64,000 nt of DNA from Epiperipatus broadwayi. Lineage: Eukaryota; Onychophora; Udeonychophora; Euonychophora; Peripatidae. Under the pieces are notes generated by a model, which saw nothing but the letters and a program-made list of their open reading frames with translations, did not search any database and was not told the DNA's origin. The first letter of the stretch is position 1, and every line of letters begins with the position of its first letter. Shown piece by piece: positions 25,601 through 37,464 of the stretch. A program made the position numbers and the translations under genes. The stretch is from positions 4,402,001 through 4,466,000 of the forward strand of contig JAQFVV010000031.1 of NCBI GenBank assembly GCA_028023455.1, given 5' to 3'.

Positions 25601-27278
25601 TGTGAAACTTTTCTCTGAAAAAGAAATCATGTAATCTCAAAAAATTCAAAGATTCATTCAGATTGTATATGATAGATGGAAATGCTATCCAGTATTTCAT
25701 GAATCATGCATTGATTTACATAAATATATGAAACTTTTTTTAAAATTAAAAATAGAAAATAATTGATACTTACCTTAAGTTACATGATCTGTCATCAGAT
25801 AGCACTTTAATAAGAAAAGTAATTAAAAAGTTATAAAAAAATTTATATTTATAATACTGAATTTACTTAAGCATCCATTTAGCAAGCAAAAACAATAAAA
25901 ATATTTTTAAAAAAGAATCTATACATCCATGTATATATTTGTCCAAAAAGAAAAATGGCAAACAATTTTTAAAAAAAGCAATCCATATAAGATTAAATGA
26001 CAATAATAAGTATTCGAATGTAATTTGAAACTAGTAATAATTTCACATATGGAAAACATTTTTAATATCATTCACGATTGTGATAAATAGATCTTGATTT
26101 ATATTTTGCCTTGAAATTTTCCACCATAAATGATCTGGCCATGTATCTTTCATTTACTTTAAAATTTTGCCTTTGATAGATATTATAGTATCCTCTAGTG
26201 ATATAATTTTAATCTTTTGGTAGAATGCATACTAAAATATAAAACTTGCAGTTATTTATTTTTATAGAAATGTAGACTTTTCATTATTAATTTAGCCTCC
26301 CCTCTTCCCAAATAACTTCAATTAAGAATTGATCTTTTCCTGCCACTTGAGAAATGAAGTGTGCCGCAATTATTATCTCAGTGATAAATTGGAATAAATC
26401 CATTGCTCTTTTTAAAGGCAAATCTTCATTTTGAAATTTCTAATAAGAAAATATTTGTCACTTTTATTATTGCAATGCAATACTTATTGCCATTATGCAA
26501 GTTGTTATAGATTTTTTATTGTTTTGCAATTTTTGTGGTCAAATAAATATTTACATTTAATTTGTTATGAATTTATTTTTTTTGATTTTTCTTTAAAGCA
26601 ATAGTCATAGATTGTGAAATTTAACTATTTTAAAATGTTTAGCCCATATTGAATTTTTAAAAAATTGATATGAGACCAATTTTCACAATAATTTCAGTTT
26701 TAATAATGTCAGAGCAAATAACTTTACATTGATAGAAACTAGAAAATCTAAGAGGAAAAATAAGGCTAAGAAAAGTATTGATTACCATTAAAAAAGTAAG
26801 GGGGAAAAAAAAGAAATTTCAATATCAGAAAAAATATTACTTTATTGTTTGTTCATAATTTCTAATTTATGACTAAGTTTAAAATTACATTTCATTGATA
26901 ATTTCTTTGTATTGAAGCAGTCAGATCTGAGTTCGATCCTAGCTTCATGACATCTAGCCATAAGCCCACTTCAAACCCTAGTGCTAACCTTAAATTTCCG
27001 ATGCAATGGGGCTTTATACGTTCAATCCACGCTAATTTCCATAAAGAATAACTTGTTTCATAAATGCGTATTAAAATTAATTAGTTTCAGATTTAAATTG
27101 ATCAATTCTATTAATAAATTCATGGTAGAATTATTCATGAATTTATATATTATAACTGCGTGGATTGTGCATATATATTTGTAAATATTTAAATATATAT
27201 AATTGTTTAAAAGTTTCATTGCGTCGGGAATGTTTGATTTTATTTTTAAATAATTTGTTAAAGTTTTAATGATTAAAA
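22621..27278. other. Long AT-rich stretch, no supported gene
   Basis: No exon, RNA gene or complete mobile element seen. At 26915-26950 the phrase AGATCTGAGTTCGATCCTAG resembles a tRNA T-arm/B box without a matching A box, possibly the stump of a SINE. At 23296-23330 there is a TG/CG-rich simple repeat. Confidence 0.5.
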
Positions 27279-27462
27279 GCTACATTCTTTCGATAAGCTT
27301 TCAGATTTTCCCATTTCAAAAACAACAGTTAAAGTTTTATTAATTAGAAAAAAAGATAAGGATTTCCTAATTAAAATCATTTTCTGATTTTAAGAATTCA
27401 TTTTCTAATTAGAAAATGAATTCAAGTTAATGAGTTTGAAAGCCTTATCGAAGGAATGTATC
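27279..27462. mobile_element. Inverted-repeat element (MITE-like)
   Basis: The ends GCTACATTCTTTCGATAAGC.. (from 27279) and ..GCCTTATCGAAGGAATGTATC (to 27462) are complementary over about 25 bp with few mismatches. Between them a perfect 30-bp palindrome is centred near 27410 (GAATTCATTTTCTAA and its complement). A foldback with no coding potential fits a short MITE. No target-site duplication is obvious. Confidence 0.6.
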
Positions 27463-29311
27463 TAAAAACAACTATAATGAAAGAAGTGCTAGCCTGAAGG
27501 CATCAGAGGACATTATATATAGCTCTAAAAAGTTTGGAGAAAAGAAACGATCTTTGTTGTAGAGAAATACAGTAAACTCTGTGCTCGATCATGGTAAGGG
27601 GCTAAACATCAGGAATCTGGCTATCAGTTCCTGAAATCCCCTGCAAATCTTCAATGGAGCTGCTGAATCTTTTCCAGACCAATGATGCTGCTAAAATTAT
27701 GAAAAGCCACTAAAATTCTATTCAAGTAATCGATCAAATGCATGCCTACATTTTTACCAATCCGGATGTGTAAACTAAGAATCAGCCCCGGAAGAAATGG
27801 GTAATATGATTCCATAATGAACCTTAAACTTTCTGGTCAGTTTCGAACTTTACCTTACACTCCCTTTAGAGCTCTTTTATTCTTTAATGTAATAATCTTT
27901 ATAAAACCTTTTATTCATGCTACTGTAAACTTATATCGTAATTCTCTCAACCTCTAGTCTTTAACTTTCCTTTCTTACATGGTGGTTCATTTATTATATT
28001 ATATATATTTAATGTGTGATTTATTAATGTTGTTTATGTTTAATTATATGCCGATAATCCTTCAACTCGATGATCTCCTTTGTTTCCTTTGCTTTATGCA
28101 AATAATATAATAATAAATCTAATAGTAATTCTCGCCCATTAGAACTAAATTTATACGTTCTATCCAGTATTCTTCACAAAATTCTCCTTCAAACCTTATA
28201 TAATACTTCTTACCTGAGATAATCTATAGATTCAGAACTTACAAAAAAAGAACCATAAGAATTCATCATATTTTCTTATATCCCAGAAGTTTAAAAAATC
28301 TCAAATCATCTTCAATAAAAAAAGATTCTTCCTAATACAAAATAAATCATTTCCAGAAGTGGGTATGCAGTTGTAATCACCATGTCTCTCCACAACTAGA
28401 AATTGAAAGCCATTGTATTAATAATAAAATGAATCTCCTCTTTTCATTTTATATTTTTTATGCATACAAGTGAAACTATCCTGTTATATTTATTTATTGT
28501 TCCACAGAGATATAATTTATTTGTATATATCTCATAGTCTAGCTGTATATTTGAAAATAATGTGATACAATATGTGGCAAAACTACTGATTGCACAGCAT
28601 GAGTTCCAAGGCATAGGCAAAAATCTGGACTTGATTCTTTAACCTTTATACAATTCCACTGTGGTATACATAATCATTATGGCTATTACCACACACACAT
28701 CACTTTAAACCTCTCTTTCTTGGTTTTATGAGTTTACATTGCCACATGGAACTATGCCCATAAATTTTGTGATTGCTTCATCAACTGCAATCTTTCTGTG
28801 CATCTGATAATCAGCCTTAAAATTTACATTGCACTGATCTATAATAGTCTAATTTTATAGATGCAGAAAAAATCAATACTTGTTATATAAACAGATATGC
28901 TAGTATACACTAATACAAATACAGACATGCAAATAAATTATTAAACCTTTTGAGGCATTATGTCTATAAAATAAAGTTACCTCAAACTTGGATAAGAGCC
29001 CCAAAATTGCATTGTACATAAATCACTACTTTCGTTATATTTGAATACATGTATAATTTATATACTACACAGACATTAGTACAAGCACATTAATAAATTA
29101 TATATTTATCAAATAAAAAAATCTAAAATTATTACCTAATGTAACCATTTGGCTACATAGCTGCACTAAAAGAATAAATAGATAGTTGACAACATGGTCC
29201 TCAAGTTTAGTTATTTAATTAATGGGGAAAATAATATTTAATTTTTCCCTTCATATTTTTTATAATAATAATAATGGGTCTTCAAATAACTAAATATTTT
29301 AAATCCCAAAA
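27463..29311. other. Mostly non-coding; moderate G+C patch at 27480-27860
   Basis: 27480-27860 is less AT-rich (GCTAGCCTGAAGGCATC .., CCCCGGAAGAAATGGG) and contains TCATG|GTAAGG near 27591, which could be a splice donor. Stops occur in all frames, and I could not define an exon. The remainder shows nothing. Confidence 0.35.
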
Positions 29312-29600
29312 TGATTATTTGCCATAATGATCTTTAAAAAAAATCAAATCTTCTTTTGATGGCCATTTTATAAAATTGATAATTAACAGCTATGCCATTC
29401 AAAAGCAAAATAGCGATACTCATGCTTAAAATGGCCATCAAAAGGGGTTTTGATAGCGACACTCATGCTGAAAAGTATACTTTTCAGCATGAGCATCACT
29501 ATTTTGCTTTTGAATGGCATAGCTGTCAATTATCAATTTTATAAAATGACCATCAAAAGGGGTTTTGATTTTTTTTAAAGATCATTATGGCAAATAATCA
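29312..29600. mobile_element. Palindromic foldback element, 289 bp
   Basis: The segment is largely its own reverse complement, from TGATTATTTGCCATAATGATC at 29312 to GATCATTATGGCAAATAATCA at 29600. Outer arms of about 115 bp include GCTATGCCATTCAAAAGC and the partner GCTTTTGAATGGCATAGC. At the right of centre sits a perfect 32-bp palindrome, 29462-29493 (CTCATGCTGAAAAGTA and its complement). ATGGCCATCAAAAGGGGTTTTGAT is present in the left half as an internal extra copy of the arm motif. It has the form of a foldback MITE; no protein is encoded. Confidence 0.88.
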
Positions 29601-30175
29601 ATTGTAAATCAAAATAGTGGGTACAAATTGATGATGATCGCTGTAGTGAATCATCTTATAAAAATCTAGCACTAAGCAGAATCCAGATGTATTTTGAATT
29701 TGTGGTCATGAGTTAAATTTTTTATCAAGGAAACATAATTGCTTAATTTTTATCAAGTTTTATTTACTAGGCATTTTGAGAATTAATTGGTCTCTTTTTT
29801 GAGGATAAAGATATATTTTTGAATTTTTAATCAAAATTGTTACACCCACTATATATCAAGTTTAAAACAGATTTTTGGGAGACACTATAGAAGTTTTCAG
29901 TGGAGATAATTTTTCGCAGTCTGTACAAAATGAATCAGAATTGCTGCACGTCTTTTAGAAAAAATGACCAAGTGAAGTACAAAAATTCTCCATATATATG
30001 ATCGGCTGATGTTGTTTGACATCCCACTATATTATTTTAGAACTAACATAACCATATAGTGATAGTGTCTATGTATTATTTGTCATTCATTATTTTGTAG
30101 CTATTAGTATTTTAATCAATAATAGACAAGGAAAGTTAATAGTCAAGAAAAATTGAAAAAAACTTTATGAAGTGC
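29601..30175. other. AT-rich non-coding stretch
   Basis: No gene or element recognised. Confidence 0.5.
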
Positions 30176-30560
30176 CCTTGATTATTTTTTGGATTATCAA
30201 TTTAGTAAGATTATTGCAAGTGGATGGTGCTAGAGACTGAATGAGGGTTCTTCATAATGAGGAATGTTTTTTATTCTTTCACTGTTGTTTAAACTGCCTT
30301 ATGCTTACTTATGGATCTGAGAGTAGTATGCATAAATTAACAAAGGATAATTGAAAGTGAAGTATCAGTGAGAGAAAACATTGCTAAAGACATGTCTAAC
30401 ATCATTGAAGGAATTAAGAGATAGAAGTGGAACTAGTTTTGGACATGGTACTAGAGGAAATGATTAATGATGAGCAATTGAATTCTTAAACTGAGTCACA
30501 AAATATTTTAAGAAACCTAATAAGAACTTACATGTTAAATAAATGACATCATAAAGTTTT
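30176..30560 (+). mobile_element. Fragment of RTE-type LINE 3' coding region
   Basis: On the plus strand near 30297-30345 the frame gives CLMLTYGSESSMHKLTKDN, matching the LINE C-terminal pattern YGSE.WTLTK. About 100 bases later another frame gives SFGHGTRGN, matching the following FGHV.RG motif. Spacing and order agree with the RTE-type C-terminal region at 20740-21100 and 45690. Several stops and frame changes show it is dead. It is a 5'-truncated remnant of a few hundred bases. Confidence 0.6.
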
Positions 30561-31129
30561 CTAAAGTGCTGTAAAAAGAAGCTTTGGATTGAAATAAACT
30601 CAGAGAGATGTTTTGTAGTGCAGTAAAAATTGGTAAAATATATATAAAGAGAATACTAATAACTATAGTAGGTCTGGCATTGATAAATGATATAGCTTTT
30701 CAAATTTATAGGTTTGATATTGAGAATTACATAGGGATTAGAAAACCATTTGTAGTCTATTCAACACAATTAATGTCTCTAACACCCATTTATTACACGG
30801 TGCATTATATATTTATGGAAGTAACAGTCTTTGAAATTTATGTCAATAGTCATCTTTTTTTTTTTTTGGAAAGCTTTTTTTTTACTTCTTGTTCATGCTC
30901 TCTTTGAAAACACATCTCAGAATCTTATTTGATCAATAATTTAATACACCCATACATATATTATTTACTATGTTATTTTGAAGTTTCTAAAGAATTTGAA
31001 ATATTCAGTAACAAAACAATTGCACTGATCTTATATGCACAACCTTGATATAGTTATGAAGTTAATATTGATATTCTTGTAAAAAAATTTATTCAACTTC
31101 TCAAATTAAGTAACAAAATAATGTTTTGG

Positions 31130-31300
31130 GCTTGCTGAAATTATATAATATTTATGAGTCCTGATGCTGCTTGAAATACAGGTATTGGGGATCATTTATC
31201 TTTTTTACCTGTGTGTGGTCATGTGTATTAGTTGTTTGAGATGGAGTGGAGAATAAATATAGACTGAAAATCCTAAGTTCAAGTCCTTCTATTTACTATA
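31130..31300 (+). mobile_element. Family A retroposon fragment
   Basis: The fragment contains GATGCTGCTTGAAATACAGG, GGGATCATTTATC, TGGTCATGTGTATTAG and GAGATGGAGTGGAGA, then CCTAAGTTCAAGTCC. These are the 3' half of the family A element at 15050-15140 and 41990-42105. The TTCAAGTCC end resembles a pol III B box. Confidence 0.7.
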
Positions 31301-31399
31301 ATAAACATTCAATATACTGAATCAGTAGGTTAATTATTTCTGTATTGGTGGAATTTGATCTTTTTCATTAAGTACAATTCAAAGAGATTAGTTTTGATA

Positions 31400-31910
31400 T
31401 AAAGTTCAGTATGAAATGCATTTTAGGGATCATTTGTTTTTTATTGTATCTTTATATGAAGAATGGAGATTATTAAAGTAATCAATAAGATAATACACAT
31501 AAGAAAAGGAAGGTGAAAAGCCGTGTGTGTGGGTGTGTGTAAAAAATCAGATATAATAATCTTTAACTTGGATTGAAGTTTATATCTGTGCTAGGGAAAA
31601 ACTCTAGTTTAATAAATGATTAATGATAAACGTAGTTAGGTTTATCAAAAATGTACGAAGTCGATGTTGTGAATGGAGCAAGTTTGGCGGTTGTAAATAA
31701 AGATATCACAATTCGCCTTAGATAAATACTTTTCATGTAATAAAGATATATATATATTTGAGAGCTAGTGACCTGGGCCAACTGATGAGTGCTGATTCAG
31801 CATGAAATGCATCTTTGAGTGGTGGGGGCATTTGTCTTTTATTGTATCTGTATTTATATGAAGAATAAAAAAGAAAGAGAAAGTATGGAGATCATTAAAG
31901 TAAACTATTG
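31400..31910 (+). mobile_element. Two further family A-related fragments
   Basis: 31405-31480 and 31765-31905 share AGTATGAAATGCAT / AGCATGAAATGCAT, then TTTTATTGTATCT, TATATGAAGAAT and GGAGATNATTAAAGTAA, so they are direct repeats about 390 bp apart. The second begins CTGGGCCAACTGATGAGTGCTG, the diagnostic internal block of family A. The minus-strand frame at 31765 is part of this repeat. Confidence 0.7.
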
Positions 31911-33293
31911 AGATTAGTAAGAAGTTTTCTGATATTTCATTTTTTACTTTAGCACATTCTAAATACAAAAGTTAATTGTTTTGTTTAGTTTTTTGTATAT
32001 GTGAAGCGGTGGTATGTGGTATTCTGTAAAGCAGATTTCTCTACTCCAAAAAAATCTGGGCAATGAAATCACATGAACAAACAAAATTCCAGTCATTGTT
32101 AGTTTGTCTTTAAAAAAAGTCATTAAATCATGCAATGTTCCGGATTTCTTACAAAAGAGCCTCTTATATCAGAGTCAACAATTGGATTTAGGATATATTG
32201 ATAACTAATATGAAAATAAACTAATAGAATTAATTATTTTTTATGTAGAAAATATTAATAAAGCTGATTGTTTTTTTAACCATGGTTAATTCACTTGGCT
32301 TTTTTTTAAAAAAAAATAAAACCTATTCATTCTTAATAAAGTCATATGATTAATGTGACTATTTTGCATGCACTAATTTGCAATTTTTATTAGCTTTTTC
32401 TTTTTCTTTTTAAACTGAGCAGTCAATAATTTATTTTACTGTTTGACAGCTTGAATTGAAATTTTAAAATTTTGTAATGACATTTCATAACTAGATGGAA
32501 AATTATGATAAATGTGTCAAAATAGGCGAGATCTAGAACAGATGTAAAAATCAAACAGAAATTAATCTGATGCCAAACTGCATTTTATGTTGTAATAAAT
32601 GAAAGCTTTTAAAAAGTGACAAATATTCTTTTTGTGTGACCACAAGAAATATTTGTATTGCTTTATATGTGTGTGTGAGTATATATGTGGAAGTATTGGA
32701 AATAGGATTATGCTACTATTGGCAAAAGAGATAATATGGCAGTAGCAATCTTAATATTAGAAGCATATTGTCTAAATAAAGAAAAAAATTATGGTAATAG
32801 TTGTGAAACACTACTCTGTAAATGGATTAATTATATTACTAACTGATGTTGATAATGCAGATAACAAGAAAAACCACTATCTTCTATATCGTCAGGAATA
32901 GATTTTTGATAATGGTAGAATAATCAGAAATGATATGTCACTAGTGTGATACCAGACTATTAGCAGTGATATCACATCACATATATGTGTAATATTATAA
33001 TGAGGACTATATTCAATAAAGCATTATCAATAAACAAATGGAAATATCTTTATGTAGAAATTATATTTCTGCTTCAACCAGCTTCCTCAGTTATACTTTA
33101 GACTGTCATCAAACATAATATAGAATTAGTATATTTAGTTTAAAACATGAAGTTGTTATGAGGCGATACTGTCTAAGTAAATATAGCATATTGCATCATC
33201 ATCAAATAAAGCAGAAATAATTTAAGTTTTGAAGTTACTGTATAATAAATGATAATGAGGGTATGTGTAATACTGAAATAAGAATAATATATT
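31911..33293. other. AT-rich non-coding stretch
   Basis: No gene or element recognised. Confidence 0.5.
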
Positions 33294-33339
33294 TCCCACA
33301 ACCACCCCCAACCACACCCCCCCAACCACCCCCCCACCA
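33294..33339 (-). repeat. C-rich tract, possible G-quadruplex on minus strand
   Basis: The plus strand holds runs of C5, C7 and C7 plus shorter ones, linked by AACCA or ACCA. On the minus strand this gives more than four G-runs of three or more with short loops, which meets the usual G-quadruplex pattern. It stands out sharply in AT-rich DNA. Confidence 0.7.
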
Positions 33340-33633
33340 AACACTACATACAAAACATAAAACGAAAAAAATTTACTAAAACTCAAGAAAACATTCAAAC
33401 AAAATATTTAAAATAACTTGAGAGACAAATAAAAGAAAAACATATAAGATACCCCCACACCCCAAATCAATACACATAATCGAAACGAAAACCTTTCTAG
33501 TTGAAAAAAATACTTCCTGATTCAAATCATTCAAGTCTGACAAGAAACTATCATAAAATTTAAATTGTTTAATTATTTAAACTAATTTCAAATTGAGTGA
33601 AACATAATAAAAACATATTTACCTAGATTTTCT

Positions 33634-33988
33634 TGTTCCAACATTGATTTCATTTGTATTTCACGAACATTTCTATTATTCACAACTTCACGACGATGTT
33701 ACGAAATTTCATACTTTGGAATATTTCAGTAGACCCGATCAATCCTGAAGGGTTTATTACCCCTCATGACAATCGCGCTCTTGTATTATTCATAATGATC
33801 ATCTTAAATCTGAGGAATAAACAGCTAATTCAGAACAACTCTATTGTTAAAATAAACAACATCGAATAAATGACAGGTGAACTCAATACAGAATAAAATA
33901 AAAATAACAACACAATGATAACTATCTACAAATATCGAACAACCCTTGAATAGGTTTTTGTATTTATAAGGTACCATATCTTGGGACA
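33634..33988 (-). mobile_element. Candidate LTR of a retrotransposon
   Basis: Read on the minus strand the 355-bp segment begins TGTCCCAAG and ends TTGGAACA, an 8-base TG..CA inverted terminus with one mismatch. A purine tract GGGGGAGA lies directly before the start, as expected of a polypurine tract next to a 3' LTR. Within, TATAAATAC about 35 bases from the start could be the promoter. No five-base target duplication, second LTR, or gag-pol reading frame is visible, so it may be the remnant 3' LTR of a decayed element. The 71-codon plus frame inside is not supported as a gene. Confidence 0.45.
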
Positions 33989-34789
33989 ATCTCCCCCAGA
34001 GTTCCTTGCTCCTGAGTTGCGTTCATTTGAGACTGTCTCACTCTTTGTCTAAACAATATTTATTTTGACAATCTCATTTTCAATCTCACTCAACCAACCT
34101 TATCCTTCACACCTCGATCATCTGTGTGTGTTTTACCAGAACAATACAACTATATTAAATTTAAAGTCGATTTTATCTTTTCCTCAAATCTTTTCTTAAG
34201 TTTTATTCTGCTAAAACTATATTTCTAAAATAAACATTTTTAAATTCCCCTGTGTTTTTGATTGACAATTATATTTTACTATTTAGGAGAGCATATTATA
34301 TTTTTTATTTAGGAGACAAATTTGTTTTGTTATTATTTTTTATTATCTGAAAGCTTTAATCATTTAATTAGAGTTTACCGCTGTATTTTATCAATGTGTT
34401 TTTAAATGTTTTATGAGAGAAAACAAAACATTCCGTTCAAAAAAAATTCAGTGTTTTCTTGCTGGGTTTCTTTGTCGTCTATCTCTTCTAGATTTACTAA
34501 GCTCACAAATAGACAAATAATTTGTAACTTAATCATTTCATAGCCATTTGAATTTAAAAAATAGCAGGAAGGCTCTTCTTTAAAGGAAAAAAATATATCA
34601 ATTTAATAAAAGTAGTCTTAATTTATAAGAAACTAGTTAACAGTTAATACCAACAAGAATAAAAAGAAATAATATGCAAAAAAAAAAAAAAACTTTTTTT
34701 TTTTTGGTTAAAATAATACTTTTATGTAAACAGCCGACTAAAAATTAGAAAAATAGCTTAGAAATCTAACTAAAAAACTTGTTATATCA
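33989..34789. other. AT-rich non-coding stretch
   Basis: Nothing supported beyond the purine tract next to the candidate LTR. 33995-34140 has slightly higher G+C and may be residual retrotransposon sequence. Confidence 0.4.
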
Positions 34790-34847
34790 TTTCATAAAAG
34801 CATTTGATGCCATAAAAATCAAAAAGGCCTCAAATGCTTTTATGAAA
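34790..34847. repeat. 22-bp-stem hairpin
   Basis: 34790-34811 (TTTCATAAAAGCATTTGATGCC) pairs with 34826-34847, 21 of 22 positions complementary, with a 14-base loop. It is the size of a microRNA-type stem or a tiny foldback, and nothing else supports either reading. Confidence 0.8.
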
Positions 34848-34912
34848 AGACACATGATTTTTAGTCTGATTACTTCATTTTTTTATTTTATAGTTGTTTT
34901 ACATAAAAGCAT

Positions 34913-35163
34913 TATAATAAATTAATGAATGTTTAAACATTTAAACAGAAAAGGCTTTAATTTTGTGCAACTTCCATAAAGTTACACTGCTTTCTGTTAA
35001 GCAGCATCTCTTCAGTGAATACATGTGCCTGTTATTTATTGTTTTGATTTAATTTGACCATTACCTCTTGAGCTTCAGTGCCTTTGAATTAACTATAATA
35101 AAGAGATTTAAACCAATGTAAGCATTTTCTGTTTAAATGTTCAAACATTCATTAATTTATTAC
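34913..35163. mobile_element. MITE with ~39-bp terminal inverted repeats
   Basis: The left end at 34913 (ATAATAAATTAATGAATG..) and right end at 35163 are complementary over about 39 bp with two or three mismatches, sharing AACATTTAAACAGAAAA. The 250-bp element encodes nothing. The AT-rich ends make the target duplication ambiguous (TA or TAA). Confidence 0.8.
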
Positions 35164-35387
35164 AATTAATACAAAATAAGAGGTAAGTCGTATTTATAAA
35201 AGCATTACTTAAAAAAAATCTTTTTTTGCTTATTTTTGAAAATGATTAAAACAAAAAAATCTGGCAAAAATTATAATTTAATAGTAAGGCATGAAAATAA
35301 AAAATATGTCCTGTAACAAACAAATTCTATATTTAAATGCCATGTGATCTTCTATTATATTAAAATATTTATGTATTGGCTTTTTAA

Positions 35388-35540
35388 TTATGAGTTAAAT
35401 TAATATTAATAAAATTTTATTCTACAAATGTAATGTTTCCATCAGATATGTATATTTATTTTAATTAATTTAATTAATTAAATATGAGTTACAATAATAT
35501 TAACAAAATTTTATTCTACAAATGTAATATTTCCATTGAC
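35388..35540. repeat. Direct duplication of ~55 bp
   Basis: ATGAGTTAAATTAATATTAA .. AAATGTAATGTTTCCAT (from about 35389) recurs near 35484 as ATGAGTTACAATAATATTAA .. AAATGTAATATTTCCAT, about 95 bp later. Confidence 0.85.
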
Positions 35541-37140
35541 TCACCTGTTTTTCTTGGGAATCATAAGGATGTGAGTTTGAGTTTTAAATAGAAACAGATT
35601 TTTTTTCATTGTTAAAAATTCAAAAATGTGGACATAAAGACAGAAATATGGACAGGGCAAGTTAATATAAAAGCATTTAAAATCTAGCATTGTAACATGC
35701 TTTTAACACATAAGTGTTATTTTCTTAGATTTAAAAATGATTTGAAATGAAATATGGTAATTTAAATAGAGATTTTTACTAGTTATATAAATTTTGCTTA
35801 TATAATTCTGGACTGTGCAACAGTTTTCAGCTTATATATAAACTGCAAAAAAATCAAAAAGAATAATATGTAGACCAAGTCCGCCCTTAGTGTTTGTCTC
35901 ATGCTGTGTAAACATTTTCTATAATATATTTTCTATTTTTATATAACTATAAGCTTTTTTATCAGAAATAATAAAATAAAAAAATCCAAAGTATAAAAAA
36001 AAAATCTAAAATTAAGTAAAATCAGCATTACTTTATTTTTAAAAATTGTTTTTTTCTCTTCATATTTCTGTATCACTTTTTATCTTTTTTTTAAAAACAG
36101 CATTTTTAATTGTTGTCTATGTGTGCAATTCATTGCTTCTTACTGTATATAAGAGTATTCAGATTTTTAATCTTTATATTATTCATTATTGAAAAATAGC
36201 ATTCTGATGCAGCTAGTGAAGGAGATAATGCAAAGAGGAAAGGGAACTTTTTTACCAACGCTCTGATGCAAAATGTTACATCATTTTTTCTTAGGATCTC
36301 TTACATCAGAAAATTTTTGTAGTGTTAATTCCCATCATTTCTTGTCAATTTTTTCATATTCATTTTCCACATAAAATTTTAAAATTTAATTGCTAGTAGA
36401 AATGTGAGAATTAAAATCTTTAATATTCTTTTGCCTAGTAAAATATAAAAAGTTCAAATTTTTTGTTTGAAGATTTGGTGGGAGGGGGGATATTAGAATA
36501 TCCCTCAGAAATATCTTTTGTTTGATCTAGATGAATTTTTATGGGTTTATTAAAAATGTTAAAATTGTCATCATGAAAAATATACACGGTAACAAATTTT
36601 ATAAAAGCAATAACAAAAATATGAAGAGAATGGTAAATAATAGATTTCTATTGTAATAACTTCAGAAGCATTAAGTTCATCATGCACTTGAAGGGGAAAT
36701 CTCTCTTATGTAAAATTTGATTTAAATAAAAAGTTGTGGAATACTTTATTTATATAAGTAAAAAACTATGTATTAAAAGTCCAGCGTATATACTATTGGT
36801 TCATTGATTAATAGTGTCTGTTGAGTTAGTGAAAACCATGCTTTTTTTTTTTGTATTATGTTTTCTGTTATTTATTTCTCAAAAATAAGATTGGCATTAA
36901 GTTATGGCCATTTTTGTTTGTGACAAGGTGCTGATCTGTTTCAGTTAAAATAAGTGGTAGAATATATACACAATATATTTTGAGCAAATAATCCTCTTAT
37001 ATTTAAATAAAAATTATTTACAATCAAAATGTGTTTCTAACAATGGAGTGATTCAGAAATCTAAACATTTTCATTTATGTGTAAAATTTTATTAATTATC
37101 ATAGCAACATAGTGTCTCCATTGATGAAGCTTCTTTGTGC
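35541..37140. other. AT-rich non-coding stretch
   Basis: No gene or element recognised. A G-rich patch (GGGAGGGGGGA) lies at 36480-36489. Confidence 0.5.
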
Positions 37141-37245
37141 CCTGAACAATCTGCACACTCGCACATAATGGACTACACACAAATATGATTACTAAACATC
37201 ACATGATCACCATCTCACACTAGCACAATAATTGTTATTAAACAA

Positions 37246-37464
37246 TTCAAAACAAAACAACACTCTAGATCCTAAGATCTAGGTGCAGTGCTCTCAGATC
37301 CAAGGCTCCTCACTGATGAAGGCCACAAGCCAGAAACTAGTCTGGGGATATTGGATGAGTAGGCACTAGATAGGGATTTTATGCACTAGCCTTCTGGCAT
37401 CCATTGATTGCTCTTGTTAGCACAAGATGGCACTACTGTATGGAGAGTGTTGTTTTGTTTTGAA
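37246..37464. mobile_element. Short element with perfect 21-bp inverted ends
   Basis: 37246-37266 (TTCAAAACAAAACAACACTC..) is the exact reverse complement of 37444-37464. The interior (CTAGATCCTAAGATCTAGG, GATGAAGGCCACAAGCCAG, GCACAAGATGGCACTACTG) has higher G+C than the flanks and no frame of note. The left flank (AACATCACATGATCACC .. TTGTTATTAAACA) matches repeat fragments at 12790 and 10440, so the true element may start further left, near 37150. Confidence 0.75.

Noticed and set aside
33654-33869. 71-codon plus-strand gene
   Set aside because: It lies within the candidate LTR and has no supporting features.
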